A stretch of DNA of 7,792 nucleotides from Ardenticatenales bacterium (GTDB lineage: Bacteria > Chloroflexota > Anaerolineae > Ardenticatenales > Ardenticatenaceae): NCBI GenBank assembly GCA_013812995.1, contig JACCSL010000061.1, forward strand, positions 1 to 7,792, in the 5' to 3' direction. A program made the position numbers and the translations under genes. How positions within the stretch are numbered: position 1 is the stretch's first letter; each line of letters opens with the position of its first letter. The notes under the pieces are model-generated. The model did no database searches and had not been told where the DNA came from. It saw only the letters and a program-made list of their open reading frames with translations. Below are positions 1 through 5,663 of the stretch, piece after piece.

Positions 1-33
1 GGCTGGGACAGCTAGAAAATGTACGATGTTGGA

Positions 34-159
34 CTACCAATGGATAAAGTCGAGGTAAGGGCTGGTAAATCTCAAGTCCAATACAAAGCCTATCACAAAG
101 CTTGTTAGCATTAGTAGGAGAACCAACCCCCCGCCCACGACTATGAGCGCATCCTGCAT
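34..159 (-). CDS. 41-residue single-helix membrane microprotein, last gene of the prenyl-lipid operon
   Basis: Reading the minus strand from the ATG at 157-159 to the TAG at 34-36 gives a 41-residue protein starting MQDALIVVGGG and ending YLDFIHW. Residues about 4-28 are an almost unbroken run of Val, Leu, Ile, Gly, Phe and Met, enough for one membrane-spanning helix. A short tail with Asp, Arg and aromatic residues follows. A purine-rich stretch (AGGGAGAGAG) precedes the ATG and abuts the TAG stop of the UbiA-family gene, leaving only 12 nt between the genes. The same stop-in-Shine-Dalgarno arrangement links the reductase and ferredoxin genes of this operon, which is the main reason to believe the ORF. 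I recognise no family. A small accessory or stabilising subunit for the membrane prenyltransferase is inference from position. It could also be a chance ORF, since it is short. Confidence 0.55.
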   Translation of the reverse strand: MQDALIVVGGGLVLLLMLTSFVIGFVLDLRFTSPYLDFIHW

Positions 160-171
160 CGTTCTCTCTCC

Positions 172-1002
172 CTACACCAGCGCCAGCAGCCCCGCCACGA
201 TGCCCTGAATCTCGATCCAGGGTCGCCAGCGGGCGTCGGCCTCGCGGCGGTAGCCCCAGAGCAGAAACGCCGAGTAGAGCGCGGTCCCCATCAGCGCGAG
301 GGAAGCCACGGTTAGCCCGATGAGGGCGGCCACGCCAGCCAGCGCATAGCCTACACCCTTGGCTCTGGTTGGGCCAATGAGCACCGGGAGCGACACCGTG
401 CCGCTCACGCGGTCTCCCTCGGTGTCGCGCAGGTCGTTGACGAGGATCTGCACCATGATGAGCGCGCAGACCGCCGCTGCGAGGAGCCACGTCTCGCGCT
501 GCGAGGCAACGCCAGAGGCAGCGGCGGGGGCAAAGACGGTGAGGAGCGTCCAGAGGATGGCAACGAAGGGCATCTTCATGACGGGCAGATGCTTCCAGCC
601 GACGCGCTGCCCGCGCCAGGGAAGCCAGCGCACCGTGTAGCTCAGCGCGAAGCCGACGCCCGCCACGATGGGTGGCAGCGCCGCCGGGCGCAGCACGAGC
701 AGCGCCACCCCCAGCGCAAAGCCAAATTGGACGATGCGCTGCAAGGTTTTCTCGTGGCGCTCCATCCAGGCGGTGCGCTGCGGCATACTCTGCCAATCGG
801 CGGCGCGCTCCTTCGGGCCCAGCCGGTCCCGCGTGTAGAAGGCAACGGCCAGCACGAAGGCCAGGCCGATGAGAATCGGATCCAGGGGAAGAAGCAGGGT
901 GCGAGCGGTGACGATCACCCAGCCCGCCGCGCTCCCGGCCATGAGAAGGTTGCTCCAGAGCAGGAGTTGCAGCGGGCTGGGGGCAGGCGGGTGTGGAGAC
1001 AT
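172..1002 (-). CDS. UbiA-family membrane prenyltransferase
   Basis: A 276-residue polytopic membrane protein of the UbiA superfamily, whose members transfer a polyprenyl group from its diphosphate to a lipid-soluble acceptor using Mg2+ held by two Asp-rich motifs. The second motif is textbook: N189-D190-x2-D193-x3-D197 followed by a GTVSLPVLIG stretch. The first is unusual: a Tyr-x2-Asp-Arg-Leu form (Y56, D59, R60, L61) with K64, E65, R66 and D69, not NDxxDxxxD. The KMPFVAILWT segment (residues 143-152) matches the conserved Lys-Trp helix of the family, and about 7-8 hydrophobic segments are visible. The gene lies downstream of a reductase and a ferredoxin, so chain transfer followed by chain saturation is the likely pathway. 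The acceptor (glycerol phosphate, quinone head group, chlorin or other) is unknown. The ATG at 1000-1002 lacks a clear Shine-Dalgarno; a palindromic repeat ends 24 nt upstream and may have displaced the original leader. Confidence 0.88.
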   Translation of the reverse strand: MSPHPPAPSPLQLLLWSNLLMAGSAAGWVIVTARTLLLPLDPILIGLAFVLAVAFYTRDRLGPKERAADWQSMPQRTAWMERHEKTLQRIVQFGFALGVALLVLRPAALPPIVAGVGFALSYTVRWLPWRGQRVGWKHLPVMKMPFVAILWTLLTVFAPAAASGVASQRETWLLAAAVCALIMVQILVNDLRDTEGDRVSGTVSLPVLIGPTRAKGVGYALAGVAALIGLTVASLALMGTALYSAFLLWGYRREADARWRPWIEIQGIVAGLLALV

Positions 1003-1026
1003 GATAATAATGGCGCGATGGGCGGA

Positions 1027-1109
1027 GCCCTCTCCCCCGGCCTTCGGCCTTCCCCTCTCCTGAGGTCGGGAGAGGGGCCACTGAGCGAAGCGAAGTGAGG
1101 GTGAGGGCC
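1027..1109 (+). repeat. GC-rich dispersed palindrome, copy A
   Basis: One of three related elements here (others at 2866-2945 and, inverted, 5699-5779). It runs from GCCCTCTCCC to GGGTGAGGGC, which pair as an outer stem with one mismatch, and encloses two hairpins: GGCC-TTC-GGCC at 1039-1049 and a 9-bp stem CCCCTCTCC/GGAGAGGGG at 1052-1077. The tail ACTGAGCGAAGCGA is shared with copy B. It fills nearly all of the 108 nt between the ferredoxin and UbiA-family genes, so it is transcribed within the operon and could fold there. It encodes nothing credible. It resembles REP or MITE-type palindromes; its mobiliser is not visible. Confidence 0.8.
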
Positions 1110-1110
1110 G

Positions 1111-1338
1111 CTAACTCATGGCGGCGATTTCTGCCTCGGTCGCGAGACGAGAGGTGATCGCGGTGACGGGGCAGATTTTCTCGCAGGCCATGCAGGCAAT
1201 ATCACAGGGGGTATCCACGGCGATGGTGTCAAAGGGAGTGGTGAAGCCCGCCTCATGGGGGCACACACCGATGCAGGCCCCGCACTTGATGCAGGCATTC
1301 CAGTTTACATAGAAGACAACAGGGGGTCGCTTGGGCAT
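1111..1338 (-). CDS. 2[4Fe-4S] bacterial-type ferredoxin
   Basis: A 75-residue soluble electron carrier with two cluster-binding motifs: C16-x2-C19-x2-C22-x3-C26-P and C45-x3-C49-x2-C52-x3-C56-P. This is the two-cluster ferredoxin pattern, with one extra residue between the first two cysteines of the second set. The N-terminus (MPKRPPVVFYVNWNACIKCG) is slightly longer than in clostridial ferredoxins. Its ATG lies 11 nt after the stop of the reductase gene. The Shine-Dalgarno AGGAAGG begins inside that TAG stop (TAGGAAGG), so the two genes are probably translationally coupled and made in step. It probably feeds low-potential electrons to the neighbouring geranylgeranyl-reductase-family flavoprotein. 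Ferredoxin dependence is known for archaeal lipid geranylgeranyl reductase, and the distantly related FixC/FixX pair joins a GGR-like flavoprotein to a ferredoxin-like protein. The partnership here is inferred from gene order. Confidence 0.92.
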   Translation of the reverse strand: MPKRPPVVFYVNWNACIKCGACIGVCPHEAGFTTPFDTIAVDTPCDIACMACEKICPVTAITSRLATEAEIAAMS

Positions 1339-1349
1339 GGAGGTCCTTC

Positions 1350-2501
1350 CTACACTTTACGGAATTCAGAGTGGGGGCTGAAGTAGCTGGCAAGCGTATC
1401 GTAGAGACGCTGGTCGCGACGCGGGATAGATTGCTCCCGGAAAATGTCCGTCTTGATCTCGTAGAGCTTCCACATGGCGTGGCCTAGCTCGTCCAGCCAG
1501 CGCTCGTGGTAGCAGGTCAGCGCCTCAGCGGTGGGGCGCTCGCCCGTGGGGATGAAGTCGCCCAGGAAGGTCCCCGCGATGATCCCGCCGCGCAGCGCGG
1601 TGTGGATGCCACCACCCGTGATGGGGTTGACATGGCGAGCGGCATCCCCCACGAGGATGATGTTGTCGGCCACCTGCTTCTTGAGCGGCGCGGCCAGTGG
1701 CACCCCGCCCCCCTGAACCTCCAGGATGCGGCAATTCTTGAGCCGCTCGGCCATGAAGGAGTTTTGCATGAAATGATCCAGGTGCCAACGCGCATCTTTG
1801 TCCGTGATAGTGCGAATCACCCCCAGCCCCACCTCGGCATAGCCATGTCCCTTGGGAAAGAGCCAGGCATAGCCACCCGGAGCCCACTCGTGCCCTGCGA
1901 CGATTTCCAGCAGGCCATCGGTCTCGACGTGGTCGATGACCAGTTGAAGGCAGGAGGCGAGTTCGCTCAGCTTGATGTGGGTGCGCAGCCCGCCCCACTT
2001 CCCCACCTGCGACTGCAGCCCGTCCGCGCCGACGATCACGCGCGTTCGCACCTGCTGGGGGAAGCCGAAGCGGTTGAGGTGGACATCCACGGTGCCATCC
2101 TCGTGTGGGGTGTAGCCCTTCGCGTCCGTCTTGAGCCAAACCTCCACCCCGGCCCGCTCCGCCATCGTCATCAGGTAGCGATCAAAGCGCCGCCGATCCA
2201 CCACATAACCCAGGGGAGTCTCGCGGTACAGTCGATAGTCCATCGTGGTCGCGTTCCCATGAGTGTCGTAGGTGACGAAGCCATAGATGGGGGTGGAGAC
2301 AAACTCATCGTTGGGTCGGACGCCCGCCTCGTTGAGGGCATTATCGCTGACAGCCCCCGAACATTGAATGGGCGAGCCCAATTCCTGCCGGCGATCCACC
2401 AGCAACACGCGCAGACCACGTTCCGCCGCGACACGGGCTGTGGTCGAGCCTGCTGGCCCCGACCCCACAACCACCACATCATACTCCACTGTCTGAACCA
2501 T
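1350..2501 (-). CDS. Geranylgeranyl-reductase-family FAD-dependent oxidoreductase
   Basis: A 383-residue flavoprotein of the geranylgeranyl reductase family, which saturates double bonds of isoprenoid chains in chlorophyll side chains, archaeal lipids or quinones. Motifs run in family order. The N-terminal dinucleotide fold has G13-S-G15-P-A-G18 and an acidic D36 ending the second strand. Next come C47-S-G, the VVDRRRFDRYL segment (100-110) and VGAD (157-160). Residues 211-217 (YAWLFPK) form the YxWxFP substrate-pocket motif, followed by an EVGLG turn. The second FAD motif is GDAARHVNPITGGGI (285-299). Length is normal for the family. The ATG at 2499-2501 has a good AGGAGA Shine-Dalgarno (complement of 2507-2512). 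It is the promoter-proximal gene of the operon and is coupled to a ferredoxin gene. The substrate is not determinable; the nearby UbiA-family enzyme suggests it reduces the product of that transferase. BchP/ChlP and archaeal-type lipid reductase remain alternatives. Confidence 0.9.
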   Translation of the reverse strand: MVQTVEYDVVVVGSGPAGSTTARVAAERGLRVLLVDRRQELGSPIQCSGAVSDNALNEAGVRPNDEFVSTPIYGFVTYDTHGNATTMDYRLYRETPLGYVVDRRRFDRYLMTMAERAGVEVWLKTDAKGYTPHEDGTVDVHLNRFGFPQQVRTRVIVGADGLQSQVGKWGGLRTHIKLSELASCLQLVIDHVETDGLLEIVAGHEWAPGGYAWLFPKGHGYAEVGLGVIRTITDKDARWHLDHFMQNSFMAERLKNCRILEVQGGGVPLAAPLKKQVADNIILVGDAARHVNPITGGGIHTALRGGIIAGTFLGDFIPTGERPTAEALTCYHERWLDELGHAMWKLYEIKTDIFREQSIPRRDQRLYDTLASYFSPHSEFRKV

Positions 2502-2522
2502 CAGTCTCTCCTGTCAGCTATG

Positions 2523-2551
2523 AAAATAAGGGTATCCGTATTGTTTTTCAA
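2523..2551 (-). promoter_or_regulatory. Putative sigma-70-type promoter of the prenyl-lipid operon
   Basis: On the minus strand a -35 box TTGAAA (complement of 2546-2551; 5 of 6 to consensus) is separated by 17 nt from a -10 box TATTTT (complement of 2523-2528; 4 of 6). Transcription would begin near 2516, giving a leader of about 15 nt that contains the Shine-Dalgarno of the reductase gene. The local AT-richness against GC-rich flanks supports a promoter. Not proven. Confidence 0.4.
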
Positions 2552-2632
2552 CTATTCTTGACCATTTTACTTGAAAACCCCGCAACTTGCCTCAAAGTTA
2601 CGTCTACCTAATAGGAAATAAGGCACGCTCCC

Positions 2633-2662
2633 TTGACCTGGGGGCAAAGGAGTCTGTAGAAT
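2633..2662 (+). promoter_or_regulatory. Promoter-like sequence with no recognisable gene downstream
   Basis: On the plus strand TTGACC (2633-2638) and TAGAAT (2657-2662) are 18 nt apart, each 5 of 6 to the sigma-70 consensus. Transcription would run into 2670-3110, where I see no credible coding region, only repeats. It may be chance, a promoter for a non-coding transcript, or a leftover. Confidence 0.2.
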
Positions 2663-2664
2663 AG

Positions 2665-2820
2665 TTGGCAATTGAACTTCTCCCTTCTCCCGTATCTTTC
2701 CAGATTTTCCCGAAAAGCCAAAATATCAACCCTTCTTCACTCTTTTTCCGAGAGTTTTTCCCCGGCACAGCCATTGCTTATTTTAGAGGCAACCCACATA
2801 CCAAAATACCTATAACCTTC
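2665..2820. other. Intergenic stretch without a recognised feature
   Basis: This part of the 609-base gap between the reductase and secreted-protein genes is AT-richer and pyrimidine-rich on the plus strand (runs such as CTTCTCCCTTCTCCC). A 208-codon open frame crosses it and the repeats to its right, but its product is low in recognisable structure and is half encoded by the palindrome and inverted repeats. I see no gene, RNA or terminator here. Confidence 0.5.
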
Positions 2821-2823
2821 CTA

Positions 2824-2993
2824 GTTCTGATGGAATTTGTGGTTGAGGGGTGGCTCTGCGTGGCGGCCCTCTCCCCGGCCGTCGGCCGCCCCTCTCCCGA
2901 TTTCGGGAGAGGGGCCACTGAGCGAAGCGACGTGGGGGTGAGGGCGCGCATGGCACGCTTCCCAATCTTCCATACCACAAATTCCATCAGAAC
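2824..2993. repeat. MITE-like element framed by a perfect 20-bp inverted repeat
   Basis: GTTCTGATGGAATTTGTGGT at 2824-2843 is exactly the reverse complement of 2974-2993. Allowing one mismatch, the match extends to 2821-2843 against 2974-2996. Between the arms lies palindrome copy B. The 170-bp size, long terminal repeats and absence of a gene fit a miniature non-autonomous element. I find no flanking target-site duplication, so an old insertion or a purely structural inverted repeat is also possible. Confidence 0.6.
2866..2945 (+). repeat. GC-rich dispersed palindrome, copy B
   Basis: Same family and orientation as 1027-1109. The outer arms GCCCTCTCCCC and GGGGTGAGGGC pair with one mismatch. 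Inside are a GGCCG-T-CGGCC hairpin and a perfect 12-bp stem with a 2-nt loop at 2889-2914 (CCCCTCTCCCGA and its complement). The tail ACTGAGCGAAGCGA matches copy A. It sits inside the inverted-repeat element 2824-2993. Confidence 0.8.
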
Positions 2994-2998
2994 CAGTT

Positions 2999-3077
2999 AC
3001 GTAAAACGTAAGGGACGACGCAGCCTGTTCATCGGGACAGCTAGGCTGGGTTACGTTATACGCATTACGTTTTACGT
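2999..3077. repeat. 13-bp inverted repeat forming a long nested stem; possible terminator region
   Basis: ACGTAAAACGTAA at 2999-3011 is the exact reverse complement of TTACGTTTTACGT at 3065-3077. Between them a smaller nested inverted repeat is visible (CAGCC with GGCTG, and CTGT with ACAG, around 3021-3051). It starts only about 34 nt beyond the stop of the 788-residue gene, so it would lie in that gene's 3' transcript and could help end or stabilise it. There is no clean run of U after the stem, so intrinsic termination is weakly supported. A degraded small mobile element is the alternative. Confidence 0.45.
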
Positions 3078-3110
3078 TTTCTTCTCCCGCAAAGCACGCT
3101 TGACACACCG

Positions 3111-5477
3111 CTATGGGTATATCTCCAGGGACCAACTGTTTAAAAACCCTGTTCTGCCCTCGATGGTATCTTTGATCTCCAGCGTCCAGGTGCCTGTCGC
3201 CGATTTTCCCTTCACCAGCGCCAGGGCCGGCCCCGTGATATCGAACCACCTGCGGAGCGACGTATCGCCTGCCGAATCCCCTGGTTTGTGAATGCGAATT
3301 CGCGTCCCATCCGGGTGAATGAGGTCGATCTGGAGGTCGCCCACATCCGCGTGCTCGATGTTCGGGAAGAGCCGCAGCTCGCGAATCGTCACCTGGTCGG
3401 TGATGACAATCGTCGAGGTGATGACACCCGCCGGCCCATCCTTAATAGGCTTGTTGGGCGTCTCGTCCCTGGAATATTGGAAGGGCAGCGGCGTGGGGAT
3501 CATCGTCGCGGTGGGGATCGCCGTCGCGGTCACCGTGGCGGTAGGTGTCCGCGTGGGTGTGGGCGGCAGGGGTCGGCGCATGACAGGCAGGTACAGGGTG
3601 GTCGGCCTGGCCTCAAAGGTAGCCGTCGCCGTCCTGGTAGCCGTTCGCGTCACCGTCGGCGTTCGCGTTGCCGTCTGCGTTCGTGTCGCCGTCTGCGTCG
3701 GCGTGCGCGTCGGCGTGCGCGTGGGTGTTCGCGTCGGGGTGTTCGTTGGCGTGCGCGTCGGCGTGTTCGTTGGGGTTGGTGTCGGCGTCGGGGCTTCCAC
3801 TACCATGAACGTGACGGTGATGGTGTGGGTCACTTCTTTATACACGAAGCTGACCACAGCGGTCCGCTGTCCCAGGGTACTCCCCACATTCAGGAAGCAG
3901 CTTGCCAGCCCTTCCGCGTCTGTCGTGCTGCCACACACCGGCTCTGTCGAGTAGTAGCGGACATCCATCGGGACATTCGGGACCGGGGTTCCGCTATCGA
4001 AGATCCGGCCATAGACCACCACCGCGTCATCTTGATAGACCGTGGCAGGCACCACCGAGGCACAGATACGAACCGTCCCCTCCTTGCAATTGGCATTTTC
4101 GCCAATAATCAGGGGTGTCGGCGAGGGCGAGCCCTCGGGGAGCGGCGTTCGGGTCACGGTTGGGGTGGGGGGGATGTCGCTCTCGCCCCCCAGGTAGCGC
4201 ACCATCGCGATATCCGTGTTGCTTCCATTGGACGCTCGGCCCACCGTCAGGATTTTGCCGTCCGGCTGAACCAGGATATCGTGGCCTCGCCCCCCATCTG
4301 TTCCCACGGAGGTGGTGATGAAGCCCTGCACCCCAAAGGTATCATCAGGAGTTCCATTTTCGTAGAACCGTGCGGTCGTGAGACTGTCGGCCTCGCCCGT
4401 GACGACGATGCGATTATCCGACTGAAGCGCAGCCTGACGAACCAGGCTGAAGCCGGTGGTGGTCACCACACCGCCATTGCCAAAATCGGGGTCATAGGTG
4501 GTGTCGGGATAGTAGCGCCGCATGAAAAGCCCGTGCTCCGTGCCTGACTTCCACGTTCCCACCAGAAGAAGCCTTCCATCCGGTTGAAAGATGGCATCGC
4601 CGACAACATCGCCCGTATCCAGCAGCGGCCCGAAGATGGCCCCATCTTGCCCATAGGCCAGGTCTCGGGCACCGTTCGCAAAGTATCGGAGCAGCACGAA
4701 GCGGGTTCGGCCTGTGGCAGCATCTACCAGTCCGGCCATCACCAGGAGCTTGCCATCGGGCTGAATGTGTACCGCATATGCCTCATCATCCCGCGAGGAG
4801 TTCAGAGTCGTGACCACCACACCCCCGCTCCCGAAGTCGGTATCAAGCGAGCCATCCCAGTTGTAGCGCACCATCAAAATGTCCAGGTCCCCAGAGCTTG
4901 CGGTGCTTCCTATCAACAACAGCTTGTCATCCGGCTGGAGCGTCATGGTCCTTATTTTTTCATCGCGGGTGCTGAGGGATGTCACCACTCGGCCCGTCTT
5001 GGCGGGGCCAAAGAAGTCATCCGCTGTTCCATCGGGGTTGTATTGGAGCAGGGTTATATCATAATCCCCCCCAACCACGGCATGACCGGCCACCACGAGC
5101 TTGCCCTCGCTCTGCGTCAAGATGGCGCTCACCTCTTCGAGGCCGCTACTCGTCGCGCTGATGACAATCCCGTTTTGATTGATGCCGAAGGAGGTGTCGA
5201 TGGAGCCGTCCGGGTGGTAACGAACCAGGTGCGTGTCTGCATTCGTCGAAGACAACACGAGGGGACCGGCCACCACGATTTTGCCATCCGCCTGGACCAT
5301 CGCGCGGTTGGCATAGTTCGGCTTGGACAGAACATCGGTGGTGACAATGCCCCCGGTCCCAAAGGTGCTGTCCAGTTCCGCCGGATTGGCAGCGAAGACG
5401 GACATCGAGAGCACGCTCAGGAAGAGCAAAACCGTCAGGGAAAGGAGGAGGGAAAGGGTTAGTGGTTTAGTCGGCAT
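3111..5477 (-). CDS. Secreted delta-60-repeat propeller protein with Thr/Pro stalk and C-terminal P domain
   Basis: A 788-residue exported protein. Residues 1-29 are a signal peptide (hydrophobic LLLSLTVLLFLSVLSMSVFA, probable cleavage near A29/A30). Residues about 34-430 hold seven delta-60 repeats: D-x-x-F/Y-G turns at 36, 94, 153, 212, 272, 329 and 378, each followed by a QPDGKI-like strand (62, 122, 181, 239, 298, 352, 404), about 58-60 residues apart. That suggests a seven-bladed propeller. Residues about 460-560 look Ig-like, with cysteines 464, 472, 515 and 527. Two Thr/Pro/Arg/Ala-rich linkers (562-620, 638-665) flank a short LYLPVMRR segment (628-635). Residues about 668-788 form a P/homoB domain (DLQIDLIHPDG; GTWTLEIKD; GFLNSWSLEI), usually fused to subtilisin-like or metallo-proteases. 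No catalytic domain is present, so a cell-surface binding role is more likely than proteolysis. A weak AGGGG precedes the ATG at 5475-5477. Confidence 0.88.
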   Translation of the reverse strand: MPTKPLTLSLLLSLTVLLFLSVLSMSVFAANPAELDSTFGTGGIVTTDVLSKPNYANRAMVQADGKIVVAGPLVLSSTNADTHLVRYHPDGSIDTSFGINQNGIVISATSSGLEEVSAILTQSEGKLVVAGHAVVGGDYDITLLQYNPDGTADDFFGPAKTGRVVTSLSTRDEKIRTMTLQPDDKLLLIGSTASSGDLDILMVRYNWDGSLDTDFGSGGVVVTTLNSSRDDEAYAVHIQPDGKLLVMAGLVDAATGRTRFVLLRYFANGARDLAYGQDGAIFGPLLDTGDVVGDAIFQPDGRLLLVGTWKSGTEHGLFMRRYYPDTTYDPDFGNGGVVTTTGFSLVRQAALQSDNRIVVTGEADSLTTARFYENGTPDDTFGVQGFITTSVGTDGGRGHDILVQPDGKILTVGRASNGSNTDIAMVRYLGGESDIPPTPTVTRTPLPEGSPSPTPLIIGENANCKEGTVRICASVVPATVYQDDAVVVYGRIFDSGTPVPNVPMDVRYYSTEPVCGSTTDAEGLASCFLNVGSTLGQRTAVVSFVYKEVTHTITVTFMVVEAPTPTPTPTNTPTRTPTNTPTRTPTRTPTRTPTQTATRTQTATRTPTVTRTATRTATATFEARPTTLYLPVMRRPLPPTPTRTPTATVTATAIPTATMIPTPLPFQYSRDETPNKPIKDGPAGVITSTIVITDQVTIRELRLFPNIEHADVGDLQIDLIHPDGTRIRIHKPGDSAGDTSLRRWFDITGPALALVKGKSATGTWTLEIKDTIEGRTGFLNSWSLEIYP
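3618..3794 (-). repeat. Low-complexity hexamer repeats encoding the Thr-Pro/Arg stalk
   Basis: Degenerate 6- and 12-nt units (GGCGTGCGCGTC-like on the plus strand) encode residues 562-620 of the secreted protein as TPT, RTPT and RTAT repeats. A second, shorter stretch is at 3483-3566 (residues 638-665). Such tracts expand and contract by slippage, and in Chloroflexota they serve as extended surface stalks. This is coding sequence, not a mobile repeat. Confidence 0.8.
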
Positions 5478-5615
5478 AGTAGCAAGCCCCTAGCTAGCTG
5501 TGAGAAGCAGAGTTCGACGATGAGTTTTGGCTGGCGACACGCACGAGGTGTCTTGTGCTGGCTCCGACGGGTTCTGGATTTTGGTGAGGTGCGAGGTGGT
5601 GAATGATGCGACGAT

Positions 5616-5645
5616 AGTATAGGGGAAAAAGCGGTTATTATGCAA
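5616..5645 (-). promoter_or_regulatory. Putative promoter of the secreted-protein gene
   Basis: On the minus strand, TTGCAT (complement of 5640-5645; weak -35) lies 18 nt from TATACT (complement of 5616-5621; 5 of 6 to the -10 consensus). This would give a leader of about 130 nt before the ATG at 5477. The MITE insertion begins just upstream, at 5664, so it may have replaced or altered upstream regulatory DNA. Confidence 0.33.
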
Positions 5646-5663
5646 TGGGTCTGTGAGGTTTTG

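Noticed and set aside
172..2501. Definite assignment as bacteriochlorophyll genes bchG and bchP
   Set aside because: The UbiA-family enzyme lacks the standard first Asp motif, no other pigment gene is in the window, and the ferredoxin pairing fits other prenyl-lipid pathways equally well.
1506..2561. 351-codon plus-strand open frame opposite the reductase
   Set aside because: It is antisense to a gene with full family motifs. Its product is rich in His, Arg, Gly and Pro with no motif, as expected from the complement of a GC-rich gene.
2778..2987. 69-codon minus-strand frame over palindrome copy B
   Set aside because: The central part is simply the translation of the palindrome (SLRSVAPLPKSGEG-type peptide), a common source of false ORFs; similar false frames cover copy C.
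2665..3291. 208-codon plus-strand frame in the intergenic region, with a promoter-like sequence just upstream
   Set aside because: Its product runs through the palindrome and both inverted repeats and into the antisense of the neighbouring gene; no Shine-Dalgarno and no family resemblance.
3114..3476. Secreted subtilisin-like protease, suggested by the P domain
   Set aside because: No Asp-His-Ser or HExxH catalytic motif occurs anywhere in the 788 residues.
3288..4547. 419-codon plus-strand open frame opposite the secreted protein
   Set aside because: Arg- and Gly-rich translation of the complement of the delta-60 and Thr/Pro stalk coding region; no recognisable domain.
4584..5462. 292-codon plus-strand open frame opposite the N-terminal half of the secreted protein
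   Set aside because: Antisense to a signal peptide and repeats with clear periodicity; no independent support.
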